Assembly: GCA_006535965.1 (NCBI GenBank)
Contig: QEAR01000048.1
Coordinates: forward strand, 88,970-152,969
Reading direction: 5' to 3'
Origin: Spizellomyces sp. 'palustris'
Taxonomy: Eukaryota > Chytridiomycota > Chytridiomycetes > Spizellomycetales > Spizellomycetaceae
Length of the DNA: 64,000 nucleotides
Part shown: one piece after another, positions 1-13,407 of the stretch
Layout of the letters: each line of letters begins with the position of its first letter
Numbering within the stretch: position 1 is the first letter of the stretch
Notes under the pieces: generated by a model
Databases searched by the model: none
What the model was told of the DNA's origin: nothing
The model's input: the letters and a program-made list of their open reading frames with translations, nothing else
Position numbers and translations under genes: made by a program

Positions 1-82
1 GTTCGTATAGTCCCAACCTTGCCTATTGCGCATTGACAAAAAAAAAAGACGACGCCTAACGGCATTTTTCTCGATTTTCCAG

Positions 83-718
83 ATTGGATTACCTTTGATA
101 CCGATTGGTTTAGTATGCTCCCGCCTTACGGCAGCCGACGCTGCGCTTCCACTTCTCCCCTTCCTGGTACTAGGAAACGATCAAATCCGTCTCAGCTTAC
201 CACCGTCACCTGCTCTGACTGTATGTTTGTTACCATGGGCGCGACTACTATATAATGGCGTCTGGGCGACAATTTGGCCATGGATCGAGCGAATTGGGAG
301 ACATACACCCGCACGGAATGGGGCGGTACGGAGTGGAGGAGCGGTGGGGCAGGCGGCGGTTGCTGGACAGCAGGAAGAGGAGGAAGACGTGCAAGAGTTT
401 TCGATAGGGCGACGAGATGGACAAAGGCTCGTGTTGGGAAGTTTGTTATTACCTGGTGAGTTTTATTATGACCAGGTACAAAATGAAGCTGCGATGCTGA
501 TGCTTTGCGTGTTCTCCTTCCTAGCTGTATCGTCTTTAATGGGGACTCTACTGGGAAGTATTCCGTGGGTCCGAAACAAGGTCCCCGATCCTTTTCACCG
601 CAACATTCTCGGAGGGTGCCTATTTGTGGTGTGTAAGGATGTTGCCAGTGCAGTCTACAGGGCACATAAGAAACGACAGCGACGGACGAGGCGGGTAAGA
701 GAGTATCGCGGAGACTAA
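83..718 (+). CDS. MARCHF5-like membrane E3 ubiquitin ligase, 3' part
   Basis: C-terminal part of a MARCHF5/MITOL-type RING-variant ligase, a multi-pass protein of the mitochondrial outer membrane that ubiquitinates organelle-dynamics factors. The RING-CH domain would lie left of the window. An intron ends at 82 (ttttccag), and the exon opens with IGLPLIPIGL, matching the family segment IGLPTIP. The tail RNILGGCLFVVCKDVASAVY followed by a basic stretch matches the last membrane segment and tail of animal MARCHF5. I remove a 69-nt intron at 456-524 (gtgagt..ctag). It is a multiple of three without a stop, so the frame stays open if it is ignored, but only the spliced form gives LVLGSLLLPAVSSLMGTLLG, which fits the family. 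Exons 83-455 and 525-718, phase-consistent. The acidic stretch before the last two membrane segments has no known match. Family assignment is good; function is inferred from animals. Confidence 0.72.
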   Translation: MGLPLIPIGLVCSRLTAADAALPLLPFLVLGNDQIRLSLPPSPALTVCLLPWARLLYNGVWATIWPWIERIGRHTPARNGAVRSGGAVGQAAVAGQQEEEEDVQEFSIGRRDGQRLVLGSLLLPGEFYYDQVQNEAAMLMLCVFSFLAVSSLMGTLLGSIPWVRNKVPDPFHRNILGGCLFVVCKDVASAVYRAHKKRQRRTRRVREYRGD

Positions 719-1187
719 ATCTTGAAGGGAGCTTTAATCGGCATGGCAATGATAGTACTACCCATGACCACCCGGATTTTGCATGCTTATGCTCAATATG
801 TTGACTAGTGTAAAATGTTTCGATGGGCAGTATATACGTTTTGGCATATCACGGAGAGGCGCGCTTTCAATATACTTTTGGAAATGCTCGCTTCTAGTAT
901 TCGTTATTGAAACGTATCATCAGGTTTGCTAAATTGTTGCATTCCATCAAAACCCAGAGAAATCCTTTCCTGTGCTGTTGAGGGATATTTGTAGGGTAAA
1001 GCACGGCCACGTGCTGACGGTGCTTATGAAATCAATATTTGCCCAGGTCCTTCCCCCGATCTGGAGCCAAGTTGACGAGCACTCGTAGGCCCAAGACCAC
1101 CGATTGCATGTTTATTTTACTGCTCAGTTCTTTTCGCTACAATTGTACATTTCCTTTTCTCAGAAATAGTATACCCGTCTTTTCGTC
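719..1187. other. Intergenic, 469 bp
   Basis: Spacer between the MARCHF5-like gene and the downstream kinase. It holds a presumed 3' UTR and promoter. A pyrimidine-rich stretch lies just before the kinase start. I see no gene in it. Confidence 0.5.
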
Positions 1188-3316
1188 ATGTCAGACGGTA
1201 GGTGTTTTTGGGGGGGCTTCGGTTATCAAAGGTAGCTATGGATATAATGATTTAATGGTGCGTACCTGTTATGCTACAATATCAGATGCAAAGGCCGACA
1301 TTCCCCACCACCGAACCGCCGACACGAACGCCCTTGAAGCCGCATACTCGATTGGGATTAAACTCGGACAGTACGTCAACATCTGGTCTAGATTTTATAA
1401 CATTTTCCGCATTACACACCCCTTCCAAATGACAGAGGATCATTCGGGACCGTTCGGCTCGTCCAACACAAGGAAACAAGCACAACGTATGCATGTAAAA
1501 TTCTACGTAAGCGACGGGGAGCCCCAACTGCGTATGAACAGATCCAGCGCGAGGTGGCTATTATGAAACGAGTGCGGCATCCCCATATTATACAGTTGAA
1601 AGAAGTTTACGAAACACCGAAAAAGTTCTTTTTGATCATGGAGTAGTAAGTAAGATCGTAACGGGAACTTGTCTCTTGTTGAGACAGTGAGATTGACATT
1701 GACAATCGGCCTCAAAGTTGTAAAGGCGGCGAACTGGTCCAGAGAATCAAATCTCGACGGTCGTGTTCCGAGTCCGATGTTTGCACAATCATGTACCGTC
1801 TCGTCGACGCCATCGCTTACCTTCACGATCAAGGCATTGTGCACAGGGATATCAAACCTGAAAACATCCTTGTCTCATCCGACATACCAATACCGCTACC
1901 GGGAAGCGCGAGTCAATCCGATTTATATAATATAAAAGTGTCGGATTTTGGATTAGCGACATCTGTGGATACTTGTACAATGATGGAAAACATTGTTGGA
2001 ACACCTTTGTATATGGGTATGTGCCGATTGAAGGGGATGTTTATGTTTATCCATTCTTGATCGCGGGGGATGTTTGACTTATATGATGGTCCAGCACCAG
2101 AGATTGTGCAGAATCTTGGATACAGCGCACAATGTGATATCTGGAGCATTGGCGTGCTGATGTACCTCCTGTATGTACTTTTCTTTGCAGTCTATATTGT
2201 GTTGAAATTTCAATGGCTTCCTGACACTTGTGATGAACAGGCTGTGCGGGTACAGAACCGACGCAGAAAAAGCACTCCAGCAGATGATCTCGGAAGGACG
2301 AATAGAGTTTCCGTCAGTCTATTGGGCAGACGTATCTCCTGGAGGTAAGTAAAGTTGGCAGGCTGTAGCGTACGCCGATTCTAACCTTTGATCATTAGCT
2401 CGCAACCTCTGCGAATCGACTTTGAAGATTGATCCCGCCAAACGAATAACGGCACGAGAAATACTAATGCATCCATGGCTAAACGTAAGTTCATTTTCCT
2501 TTTGTTTCGGTCATCGTATGGCATCCTAACGCGGCTTCGTGCTCTCCCCTGAAGGGGGAAGCAAGTGCAACGCCGATATCAGCTACAGTACTCGATCTGA
2601 TGCGTTCCTACAATGCTGAGCGCCGCTTTCGCAAAATAGTAAATACCATTCTCGCGACCGTCCGGCTTCGTTCTTCAGACGGCACAATCAAATCCTTCCC
2701 TGCACCCCTCGAAAAAAGCTCTCAACAGGGCTCTGAATCATCACTATCAGATCTAAGTCAATGCAGCAGCCATGAATCTATAGATTGTTTGACGGATGAT
2801 GATCCACTAGGCATTAAACCCGCCTTGCACGGTAAAAGCCTTGTGTACATTAAAACCGCTGCCAAGAAGCCAAGCAGCACCGACCGGGATAGGGCCTGCC
2901 GAAGTGTCGCCAGTCTCACAGCAGCAGAAACGGAACAGTCTTACTTGAAACCCCCGAGATTAGCTTCGACGGAGCGTTTGAGATCATTGCAGGATGCAAC
3001 AACAAAACCAAGAAAACCATCCTCCCAAACTTCACGGAGGACACCGACACCTGATGCAACGATGTCCTCCCTGCTTCCACCGGCTTCACCAAAATCCCAA
3101 ACATACTTGAAAAAACGTGTACCTTTGCCATCGCCATCTCCGAAACGATATTCGCGGACAACAACACCGGGTGGAACGCCGCCGTCGACTCTACCTCGCG
3201 CAATGGGAAGTGCGAGTGCCGGCCTCCTACCTATTGTTAAAGCTGCTCGGCAGCGGAGCAAAAAAGATGACGACGCGGAAGATCGTGTGCTACGAATTGG
3301 CGAGCTTAAAAGTTGA
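1188..3316 (+). CDS. STK33-like CAMK-group Ser/Thr protein kinase
   Basis: Eight exons: 1188-1197, 1286-1370, 1436-1645, 1718-2016, 2095-2170, 2241-2344, 2399-2484, 2555-3316; they sum to 543 aa plus stop. Kinase motifs appear in order: glycine loop GQGSFGTV, catalytic lysine in [17 protein letters not shown] in VSDFGLA, APE in YMAPEIV, then [16 protein letters not shown]. The run [18 protein letters not shown] and the later [17 protein letters not shown] resemble animal STK33, a CAMK-group kinase expressed in flagellated cells. The catalytic domain covers roughly residues 20-300. The last ~240 residues are Ser/Pro/Arg-rich and probably disordered. The short first exon (MSD plus one base) is my preferred start; the alternative is an in-frame ATG at 1255 with no first intron. 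All catalytic residues are present, so it should be active. Substrate unknown. Confidence 0.85.
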
Positions 3317-3546
3317 TTAGGGAGAATTACCTTGACCGAATCCTCCTGACTAAATTGTATATGTGATGATATATAGGCGACTTGATGATGCGATGTACTG
3401 TTGTTTTCTTTTTGATTTGTGGCAAGTACACTACCACACTGCGAATGTCTGCATCAAGTCACGTCCGTACCACAAAACTACAAAACAGAAATGTCGTTCT
3501 AAAACCATTCATCTAAATCTATACCCGCCCGCCCGTTTCCCACACC

Positions 3547-5050
3547 TCATAGCCCCCTATTGAAATAGACTCGATCTAAGGGCAGTCCATCAGCACCTGT
3601 AATATACCGAAATTTCTCCTCAACCTTTTCAACTGGCATTGAGGCACGTTGAGGGAATAGTGCCACCGCGGATGGGAGTGCGACCAGGAGGGATGCCGCT
3701 ATTATTCCTGTGTTGTAAAGACGGTGAGGACTTGGCGGTGCAGTTTGTAGTTACGGAATTAGCAGGTACCTAGATTGACGGGAGAATGGAGTCGCGGATA
3801 TCGTCCCCAGAAAGCAGTCCTCTCAAGACGGGTCATAATCAACCCTGGAATAAAAACCACGGGGAAGGCGGTTGCCACCCGTGATATTGCCACCTGTATA
3901 TATGCACAAACTAATTTAGAAACTCGTAGGGTTAGGTTTGGAAAGTCCTACAGCGTGAAAACGCACCTGACCAACAGCATTAACACCGGCTTTGGTAGAT
4001 TTTCCCAGGGTGGTACCATCTTTATCCTGCACGTCAATCCCATCCCTTATATTCACAGACGCGTAAGCGCCAAATCGGTACTTGTAAACATCCCATCACC
4101 AACCTCAACTCCTTTGCTCTCATCAAGATGACATTCAACGTTCCTGCCGCTGCAACAGCACCAAAAGGTACTGCACGTCCCATGAGAGCCTGAGCTGAAG
4201 GTGACAAGGATTTCGCGCGTTTGACCCATTCGTTGAGACCAACTGCTATGGTGCAGGATGATACCACTGCGGTTACGTAGGCAGCTGCGGTACGTGGGAA
4301 CCAAAGTGTCAAATACCGGGTATAAACGAATTAGAAGACTCGTCTTAACGTACTAGCAGTTTCAGTCATGCTCATCTCGGTCGTCTTGTTCGCATTAAAG
4401 TAGTTGAATGCCACATTGACGCTCTGATTTATCCACTGCCAGAACAGAATACCTGCAATCTAGCGTACCACACGTCAGGACCAGATTTTTTTACTCCGAA
4501 CCAAGATACATTCTCAGATACCGATGGATTCGGTCGCAACATTCCCGCTACAATCGCAACATTGGTCGGAACGAACGAGGCCATCCGGAATGGCAAGAGA
4601 ATTTTTTCGCCCGTGTCTGGATGGTATGTGCTGTCCACCACTATATCCCCCATCAGCAGCGAATCACTAGCGCGGCCATCCGAACTCTTCCAACCAACGT
4701 ACGTCGCTTGGCTCTCCATACTTCCTCGGCCCCTGCATCAACCCGTCCAGCGCGGTACTCCTCGATAAGCTTTCTGGCAGCCTCCAATTGGCCATTCGTC
4801 GCAAGGAGATTGCTTCAAGATGCATTTCACTAGAATTAGCGTATCCTATCGGTCCGGTAACATTACAAAGAAAGCATACCGAGGATCTGTTATCTCCGAA
4901 AAGTGCTTTAATCGGCCCCAGTATGTGGATTGGTCATGTCTTGGCTTGTCTGTTACGTTTGGCGCGTATCATCGTTAACCAAGAATAGATCACGAAAAGA
5001 CATTACATTCAAACAAGTCCATTACCCAAGTCTATCCGTTCAGGTGCCAT
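3547..5050 (-). CDS. FSF1: Sideroflexin (mitochondrial serine/tricarboxylate carrier family)
   Basis: Nine exons read on the minus strand: 5026-5050, 4880-4949, 4703-4812, 4522-4640, 4354-4459, 4104-4284, 3967-4045, 3770-3893, 3547-3707. They total 975 nt, 324 aa, the normal sideroflexin length. Family signatures are visible in order: DKPRHDQSTYWGRLKHF, EITDPRNLL, the hallmark HPDTGEK, LFWQWINQS, RAVPFGAVAAAGTLNVILMR, GIDVQDKDGTTLGKS and ALFPQRASM near the C-terminus. Sideroflexins are inner mitochondrial membrane proteins; animal SFXN1 carries serine for one-carbon metabolism, and Fsf1 is the yeast member. Most introns are 58-76 nt with good ends; the one at 4046-4103 uses a weak GTTGGT donor. 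No frame break. The gene converges on the upstream kinase with about 230 bp between stops. Confidence 0.93.
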
Positions 5051-7796
5051 GATGCGTACGGGCAATTGGAGGTTGAAAAGGATCTGAGTGCGTCGGAAGG
5101 TAGGAAGACAAGCGCACACTTTCAAACGGAGGGCGGCAATTTATGGCAGGTTGCACAAGTCGCGCTCACGTGTCTGCTTACAGTTCAAGAACGGATGTCG
5201 TCCAGATGCTTGTCTGGCAAATAACTTGGAAATAAAAGGTACAGGCAAGCAAGTGCGGCTGGTGTCATGGCGTGTAATATGGTAGTATGGAGTATTTAGT
5301 GAACCCCAGAATCATGGCGGCAATGGTGGAACTTTGGCTTGGTTTTCAGGGTCCACTTTTGAAGTCTGAATTGTTGGTGAATTTAGAGGCCATTCCGTCT
5401 TTCTTTCATTTGGACGGTTGTTCTGTGTCATTTATGTTCGTGATCCAAATGGGGAAGTCGATACAATGATTGGAAACCATGAAATGTTCCTAGGAGCCTG
5501 CTGTCTTTTGACCCATTAGCCCGTTGCACCGCTACGATCATCTCCTCGTGAGCCCTCCCGTCATGTAATCCTTAGAAATCGTTTCATACCGAGGTTGTAG
5601 TAACGTAGATTTTTGGATATAATTTCAGATGATCTTTATTGTACTGTCCACGGATCGGAGAGTTTGATGCACCTTTTCGTTGGTCCTGACGTGGCCTAGA
5701 TGACGACCGACCCTTGGCGAATAGTTCTTGGTCGCGGGTAATCATCTCGTCTCCTGCATCGATGCATCGGAAACCGCACAGTCTAGGACTGCAGAAAGGA
5801 GCCTATTTCATGAACGATTCCTCCTTGGTTGTTCTCATCTTGTGTTTTAAGAGAACAAAAAGAATACTACTTGGTTGCATGACAGCGGAGCAAGTAATTA
5901 TCAACCATCAACTCATAAGTCAGCCGAGCTCAGCCTTTCCATCTGCTCAAAGATCTCTCTGGATAGAGTTGGGATAGAGATGCAATATGATTGCTCAGTG
6001 CACACCTATTTTCTTGGTTCGTGTTCCTCATTGACATTTGTTTCATTTTGGGCGTGGACTGTTTATCGCTCCGGATGCTTTTGCACCTGGCCCTGGGGGT
6101 GCCGTTGTATATGGATTAACTGTTTACCTTTCCTTTGGCCCTTCCTTTACGGAACGTCTGGGGTTGACCGCTCACTTGATATTGGGCCGGAAGCCGCAGG
6201 AAGACAGAGCGGGCGATTGTTGGCACGTACAGTTGGTGGACCATTGCGAAACGTACCAGTCTGTGTAGCTTCTCAATGACAATTGTGGTTCCGATTTTGA
6301 TTCCGATTCTGATGATTTGTGGTTCCGATTCTGGTTTCTGAAGGTAATGGCGGATTACTTCATTGATTGGGCAGACAACATAGAGGCGGAGGAGTGGTGG
6401 AGAGAGTCATATATGACAAGTTCAAGCGGAACCCATGTATGTGGCGCGATATCTTGCTTGTTAAGCTCTTAATTGCATGATATCCAGGTGTACGGGTATC
6501 GAAAAAGTGAGACTCCAAGGGATATAGGGACAAAAGAGATTCTTTTCCACCTACGCTGTATTTTTGTTGCCCCTGCTGTCTAAACCTGAGCCAGAATTGA
6601 CATGTGCAAGATTGCCTTGAGGTTTTCTAACTGGCGGCCCTTGATAGTCTCTGTCCTAATGTAATCCATCCGCAGTGGTACTAGATGCGGAAGCAGCGAT
6701 TTCTTGCTTTTTTACTTCATTTGCTTTGTTTATTGGGAGTGTAATAAAGCTAGACACAATGCATCTGCCAGAGATGGCGGTCGTGGCGGGTACCGACGCA
6801 TTGCGTTCAAAGCCACCAAAGTGTTATGGTAAATGGCGGCCACTATCAATATGCACAAGCACAACGGCTGACTGCCAAGGGTTTGCTTTACAAGCTGATT
6901 GAGACAGATCGCCCAATGCAAGTTGATGCGATAACGACGATTCGTATGCAGGTTGCAAAGCCTTCCAATGGCTGTCGAAATCGTCTCAGCTGTGCATCCT
7001 TGTATGACAAATCACCCATTCTGATAAATTGGGTGTTCAGTTGGCAGAGTGGAAACTCTATCTTGCCAAGACACTGGTCCCAATTGTTCCTCAGGGATAT
7101 TTCCACAACCGCAAGTCCCCTACCCCTAATACGCCGTCGACCTCATCAGCCGAGTAGGCATCAGTGTGAAATCCGCATCGAAGCCGAGGAGCAGGCCCCC
7201 ATAGTTTGAAACCCACCTTGACGGCAAAGCAGTACATCAAGCAAAAGGGCCAGAGGCACCCAGTCCAAAGAACCAACTCAACCATTCCCGCCAGCTTTCG
7301 GGTGAAGAAATTCGCTTGGAAATCTTAAAACAATTGCGTTCAACAAGCTTAGTCGCGTGAGTGTTCAAGTGTTCAGGTGTGCTTTTTTCATCGGGTTAAT
7401 TGCAGGCGGAGTGTCCGCCGACTTTTGGATTTTTTTATTTCTTCCCTTTTTTAGTTGTTTGATGGTTTTATTGAGGAGGTGGGAGCACGGCTGTCCTTTC
7501 CCCGTTGAAACCAGTCGGTCGTAGTCAATGTTGTTGCTCATTTCACCATTTTTGCCAAAAAAAACTCAACCCAAATGTTGTGTCCCGGTGGGTTAACAAA
7601 ACATGAGCCAAGCCGGCTTATTTTTGCAGTTCGAGTCGTCCGGATGGATGGTGTTTTTGTAAAATACGTGACAAGGACTGTCACTGGTCCCTTTCTCGTC
7701 CTCCTTTCTGCAATGTGCATCCACGATTGCTCGTACTTTTAAACCTCATACCATACAGCGTTCCCGACCCCGATTTCCATTGCTGTCCTCCTAATC
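5051..7796. other. Gene-poor 2.7 kb region
   Basis: Spacer between the divergent sideroflexin and Frizzled-like genes. No conserved protein is recognised on either strand. Two stretches look coding-like but cannot be joined into a gene: 6038-6268 (+), 76 codons with a Gly/Pro-rich start, and about 7040-7158 (+), a frame ending in VPQGYFHNRKSPTPNTPSTSSAE-like residues before a stop. A GATTCCGATT-like simple repeat lies near 6290-6335 and a GGCGGA/TCCGCC hairpin at 7405-7419. It could hold a decayed gene, a lineage-specific gene with many introns, or only regulatory sequence. Confidence 0.4.
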
Positions 7797-10233
7797 ATGT
7801 CCTGTGGAAGGTTGGCCTGGTGGTCAGTCGTGGCTTTCACTTCATTGCTGTGGCCGGGTGTCGAGTCGCAAGGTAGTCAGTCGACAAGGAACCTTACATG
7901 CAGGTTGAAACTAATTTTGTCCCCCATCATTGTTTGTTGGCGATAGGATGCAGAAACTATGATATTCCTAACGGTGTATGTGCCAAGCTAATTACGTACC
8001 CTGTATCTCCCCTCCTCTCGTCAAGCTTTGCTGAAAAGGCACTCGAAACAAATGGAATCCAGCTATTAAGAGTCGCCCTAGCGCCATATCCACAGTGCTA
8101 TGCAGCATACGTTGGCTGGGCATGCTCGGCGGCCTTCCCGAGATGTACTGGGAATGGTATGTGGCTGGAAAGGTCTATTTGGGAGGAGACATACCACTCA
8201 TGATGTGGGACATCGATAGGTGCAAACGGAACTATTGTGCAGCCACCTTGCAAGTCTACATGTCTTGAGGCGTCCAGATATTGTAAAGACATATTCGCAG
8301 TCCTCGGCATAACCGACCAGTTACCCAATTGTGAAGGTACCATCCCGGGGACGGTGATTCCTTACCCGACGCAGTCGGATCGCTGTGTTGCGCTCACCGT
8401 TAGTAAGTATACGTGGAAATAGGCCAATATCACTTGGAACGGGCGAATAACATTAGATCTGCAAGGTGGTAACCAGTCGGAGCCTGCTAATCCGCTCATA
8501 CGTGTCGATCCTGCCACCGGAGAAACGACGATTGTCAATCCACCCACCTGCCGCGCTCCCCTTGTTCCCAACCCTAACCCGGCACTCCCACCAACGGCCC
8601 AACGGGCTTGCTTCGGTGCCTGCTGTATATCCTGTCCACACCTCGAATCGTTCTTCCCACCAAATAAAATATCAAGCTATCTCAACGTAACCGACTCTTT
8701 GCGCGCCATCTCGGCAGTCCTGTCGCTCTTCGTTTTGATATCCTATGCCCTGTTACCGGGCAAACGGGTACATCCAACGGTCATTTTGCTATGGTTCGTG
8801 GCGGCCGTGTTCTTGTTTAGTGCTACGACGTTTTTCAATCTCGGCAGAAGAAAGGCAACGCAATGCGGTGACGACAACGTTTCTGAGGCGGATCAGGGGA
8901 ATAATACGACATGTGCGGTGCAGGGAGCGGCATTGTTTTATGCGTCTCAAGCGTCCATACTGTGGTGCGCTTATCTGATTTTGAATTTGCATGTGGTGAG
9001 TGCTTGAACATCTTTACGCACGACGTCGAGGTTCTCATCCACTGACCCATGTTCAAAAGACTACAGTCTGGAACACACACTTTTTTGCGGATAAATACCC
9101 CTTCATCCACACTATCTGCTGGGGAGTACCTCTCGTGGTCACAGCAGTAGGAGTCTACCTCAAAGGCATCGCCTTCCAGTTTGGGTCCCTCTGTTTCCTC
9201 TCCTTATCTCGCTCGTCCCCTCTGTTCTTTTACCCAATGTCACCATTCATTTTCCTCGGATTTGCTATCCATCTCTGGACAGTTTCATACGTTGCAAGGG
9301 TTGCTATAGAAGCAGGAGGTATTGGGTCTACGTCAGTGGGAGAAGGGAGTTCAGAAGGCTCTGCGCGGGGGGAGAGTACGAGACGTCGGGTGATGAAGAT
9401 CTGGAGGACGAGCTGGAGGAGCATGTTACTTGTCATGATGTTTTTGACTACGTTTATGTATTTTTGGGTGAGTATCCTTTGCGCGTTTGATCTCGAGTTG
9501 GTTTTTGATGTTGATGTCATGTCCTTGCTTGCTTCCCTTGACATAAAAGATGTTCTACTTTACACAAAATGATCGAGTGCAGAAAATTGGGCCTGGCACA
9601 CCTTTCGTCACCGAGTGGCTAACGTGCATCTTATCATCCGATGGCTCTCAAGAGAGTTGTTCCAATATCCTCACGTACGTTTCCTCGAATTTTGTAAAGG
9701 CGAGTGAAAGCATAATGCTAACATTATTTGCCAGTCCACATCTCCCGTCGTACGTCCTACTCGTCCTAGCAGATACCTTCCCCGGCCTAATGGGCATCTG
9801 GCTATTCATTATCTTTGGTCTACGAGGCAGTATTGTAGCCGAGTGGAAAGAATTTTTCCGTAGAAGAAAGGAGCGAAACTTTGTTCGCGACCCTACTGCA
9901 AGTGGATCAGAGGTTGTTATGGGTCGATGGGCTGTAGAGGAGCATGTTGACAGGAAGGGTACGCGGGAAATAAGAGCAAACAGCCGGCAACCATCAAAGT
10001 CTGCATCCGTGAACGATAGTCGATCACAGCACCGCTATCCACCCCACTCTGCCCCTGCACTCAACTCATATATGCACTCCTCTTCGTACGACGATGCGGA
10101 GAGTGCAAAAACGGCGTCGAGCAGCGTAGCTATGATACGACCTACACCCGAATTTGTAAGACCGCCGCCCAGACCTGCTGGCAGGAGACTGGAATGGTTG
10201 CATAATACGGCTACTAATACGATAGTCATGTAA
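7797..10233 (+). CDS. Frizzled/Smoothened-like seven-transmembrane receptor
   Basis: Seven exons: 7797-7872, 7947-8156, 8220-8402, 8457-8995, 9060-9467, 9550-9674, 9735-10233, giving 679 aa. A signal peptide (MSCGRLAWWSVVAFTSLLW) is followed by a cysteine-rich domain, about residues 26-155, with ten cysteines and the Frizzled-like run GWACSAAFPRC. A Pro-rich linker follows, then seven hydrophobic segments; segment 4 includes YPFIHTICWGVPLVVTAVG and segment 7 VLLVLADTFPGLMGIWLFII. This is the layout of the Frizzled class of GPCRs, which are also reported in Dictyostelium and early-diverging fungi. The metazoan C-terminal KTxxxW Dishevelled motif is not seen. The cytoplasmic tail is Ser-rich and ends RRLEWLHNTATNTIVM. 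The last intron, 9675-9734, is 60 nt and stop-free, with a perfect TGCTAAC branch site, so it is easily missed. Ligand unknown. Confidence 0.85.
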
Positions 10234-10335
10234 TCATTTTTCTTCTTGGTTGGACAAGATAGTTGGGTAGAGTGTTCAGCTATGTACAGTTTCTTTTTGT
10301 AACAATGTATAATGTTTTTGGCGTAAACTATTTCT

Positions 10336-10904
10336 TCATACCCAATCCTGCCGTTTATAAATTCCTGCACACGCTAGTCGATCCTCTCCAACAAAGTCCA
10401 CCCAAAATTGACCATCCTTAACCCGTACAGCTACCATGGAGTTGCCATCGGCTACCACAAATCCCGTCTGATTGATGCCCTCAAGGGGCTCGAAAAGCGG
10501 TTTCGGACATGTCGCTTCGCATCCTGGCGTAGCTGGGAAGAGGATAGAGAGCGTCTGTATAGCCGGACCCAAACCTGGGTCTAAAGACGGCAACATGTAC
10601 GGTGTCATAAGGATGGACTGACTGCATTGCAGGCTGAAATGTGGACATTTAGATGCAAACCTCCACACATACGTGACCAAAGAAAAACCTACCCGCATTC
10701 TAAATCACCTTCGCTTCCATACTTTTGACATGTCACTCCATTCTGAATTGCAGTTGACGAGTTCTTGAACAAATCCGTGTGGGCCAAGGGAGTGTATAAG
10801 CCAGAAAAAAAGTTCTTCGGGCTTGACATGGCACCAGGCGATTGCGCACTACCAAGGTAGAAGAGGAAGGAGAATATGAAGGTGTAAAACAGATCATTAA
10901 ACAT
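10336..10904 (-). CDS. Small secreted protein, unknown
   Basis: Two exons (10693-10904 and 10336-10633) encode 169 aa. The chosen ATG at 10904 starts a clear signal peptide, MFNDLFYTFIFSFLFYLGSA; an in-frame ATG 14 codons upstream would spoil it. The mature part has several cysteines (TCQKYG, ECGLQCSQ, GCEATCPKP, LACAG) and two potential N-glycosylation sites (NSS, NQT), consistent with an extracellular disulfide-bonded protein. The intron is 59 nt. I do not recognise the family. It converges on the Frizzled-like gene with a spacer of about 100 bp, and its promoter faces that of the Ded1-like helicase. Confidence 0.6.
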
Positions 10905-11407
10905 GGTGATTGTGTGTTCGGGACAAAAAGTCCTACAGTCTGTCAACCTGCACGCGCGATGACCAAGCAGCCCGCGCCACGAGACCTGTCGATCGCCTTA
11001 CATAAGCATCCTCGTTGACGTTTTCGGACAGCGAACCCCTTTTTTTGTTCTATCGAGCAACTGCAGGACCCTTACGAGCAAGCGAGGCTCGTCAAGGTGG
11101 TTTTGTCTTCCTGGGATTTGAATTCCTGTGACTATTTGGTTTTTGTGTGGGTTTATCGTCAGAAAAGGGAGCTATCAAAACTCTTGGTTAACAAACTATC
11201 TTTACCAGACTGCAATGTGCGGGAACAACGCCAACTGAAGCTGAAGCTTTGGCTTTCCATTCGTGCTGAGATTGCAAATCTTGTGGTGCGTAGCATGTTA
11301 CTGCCATGTCTGTTTGAATTTACTTGGGTAGGATACTGTGGGAACTTTTTTCCCACGCACTGTCTTCTCAACTACGTACGTGTTCAGTAGACTTGAAGTA
11401 CTTGAAA
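10905..11407. other. Divergent promoter region, 503 bp
   Basis: Shared upstream region of the small secreted gene (-) and the Ded1-like helicase (+). No coding potential is convincing. A spliced 5' UTR for the helicase is possible. Confidence 0.4.
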
Positions 11408-13218
<1,811 letters not shown>

Positions 13219-13407
13219 AAAGAAGCTTTAGAAGCGGTTAAGGAAGGATGACATTGAAAACTCTGGCAGGATTGGGCAACGATTGAAATTAAAGTAAATG
13301 AAATGCAAATATTGCATACATTTCTTGTGAGCTGTTATATACATTGCCATTCACTCCACCAGCGATCAAACCAAGCTTCAACACAAACGCAAGCACCATG
13401 CTGCTAC

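Noticed and set aside
5875-6279. 134-codon frame rich in Trp and Cys
   Set aside because: Composition is untypical of protein, and it overlaps another frame of equal merit.
7405-7419. GGCGGA-GTG-TCCGCC hairpin followed by a T-rich stretch, like a bacterial terminator
   Set aside because: The window is eukaryotic and no gene ends there.
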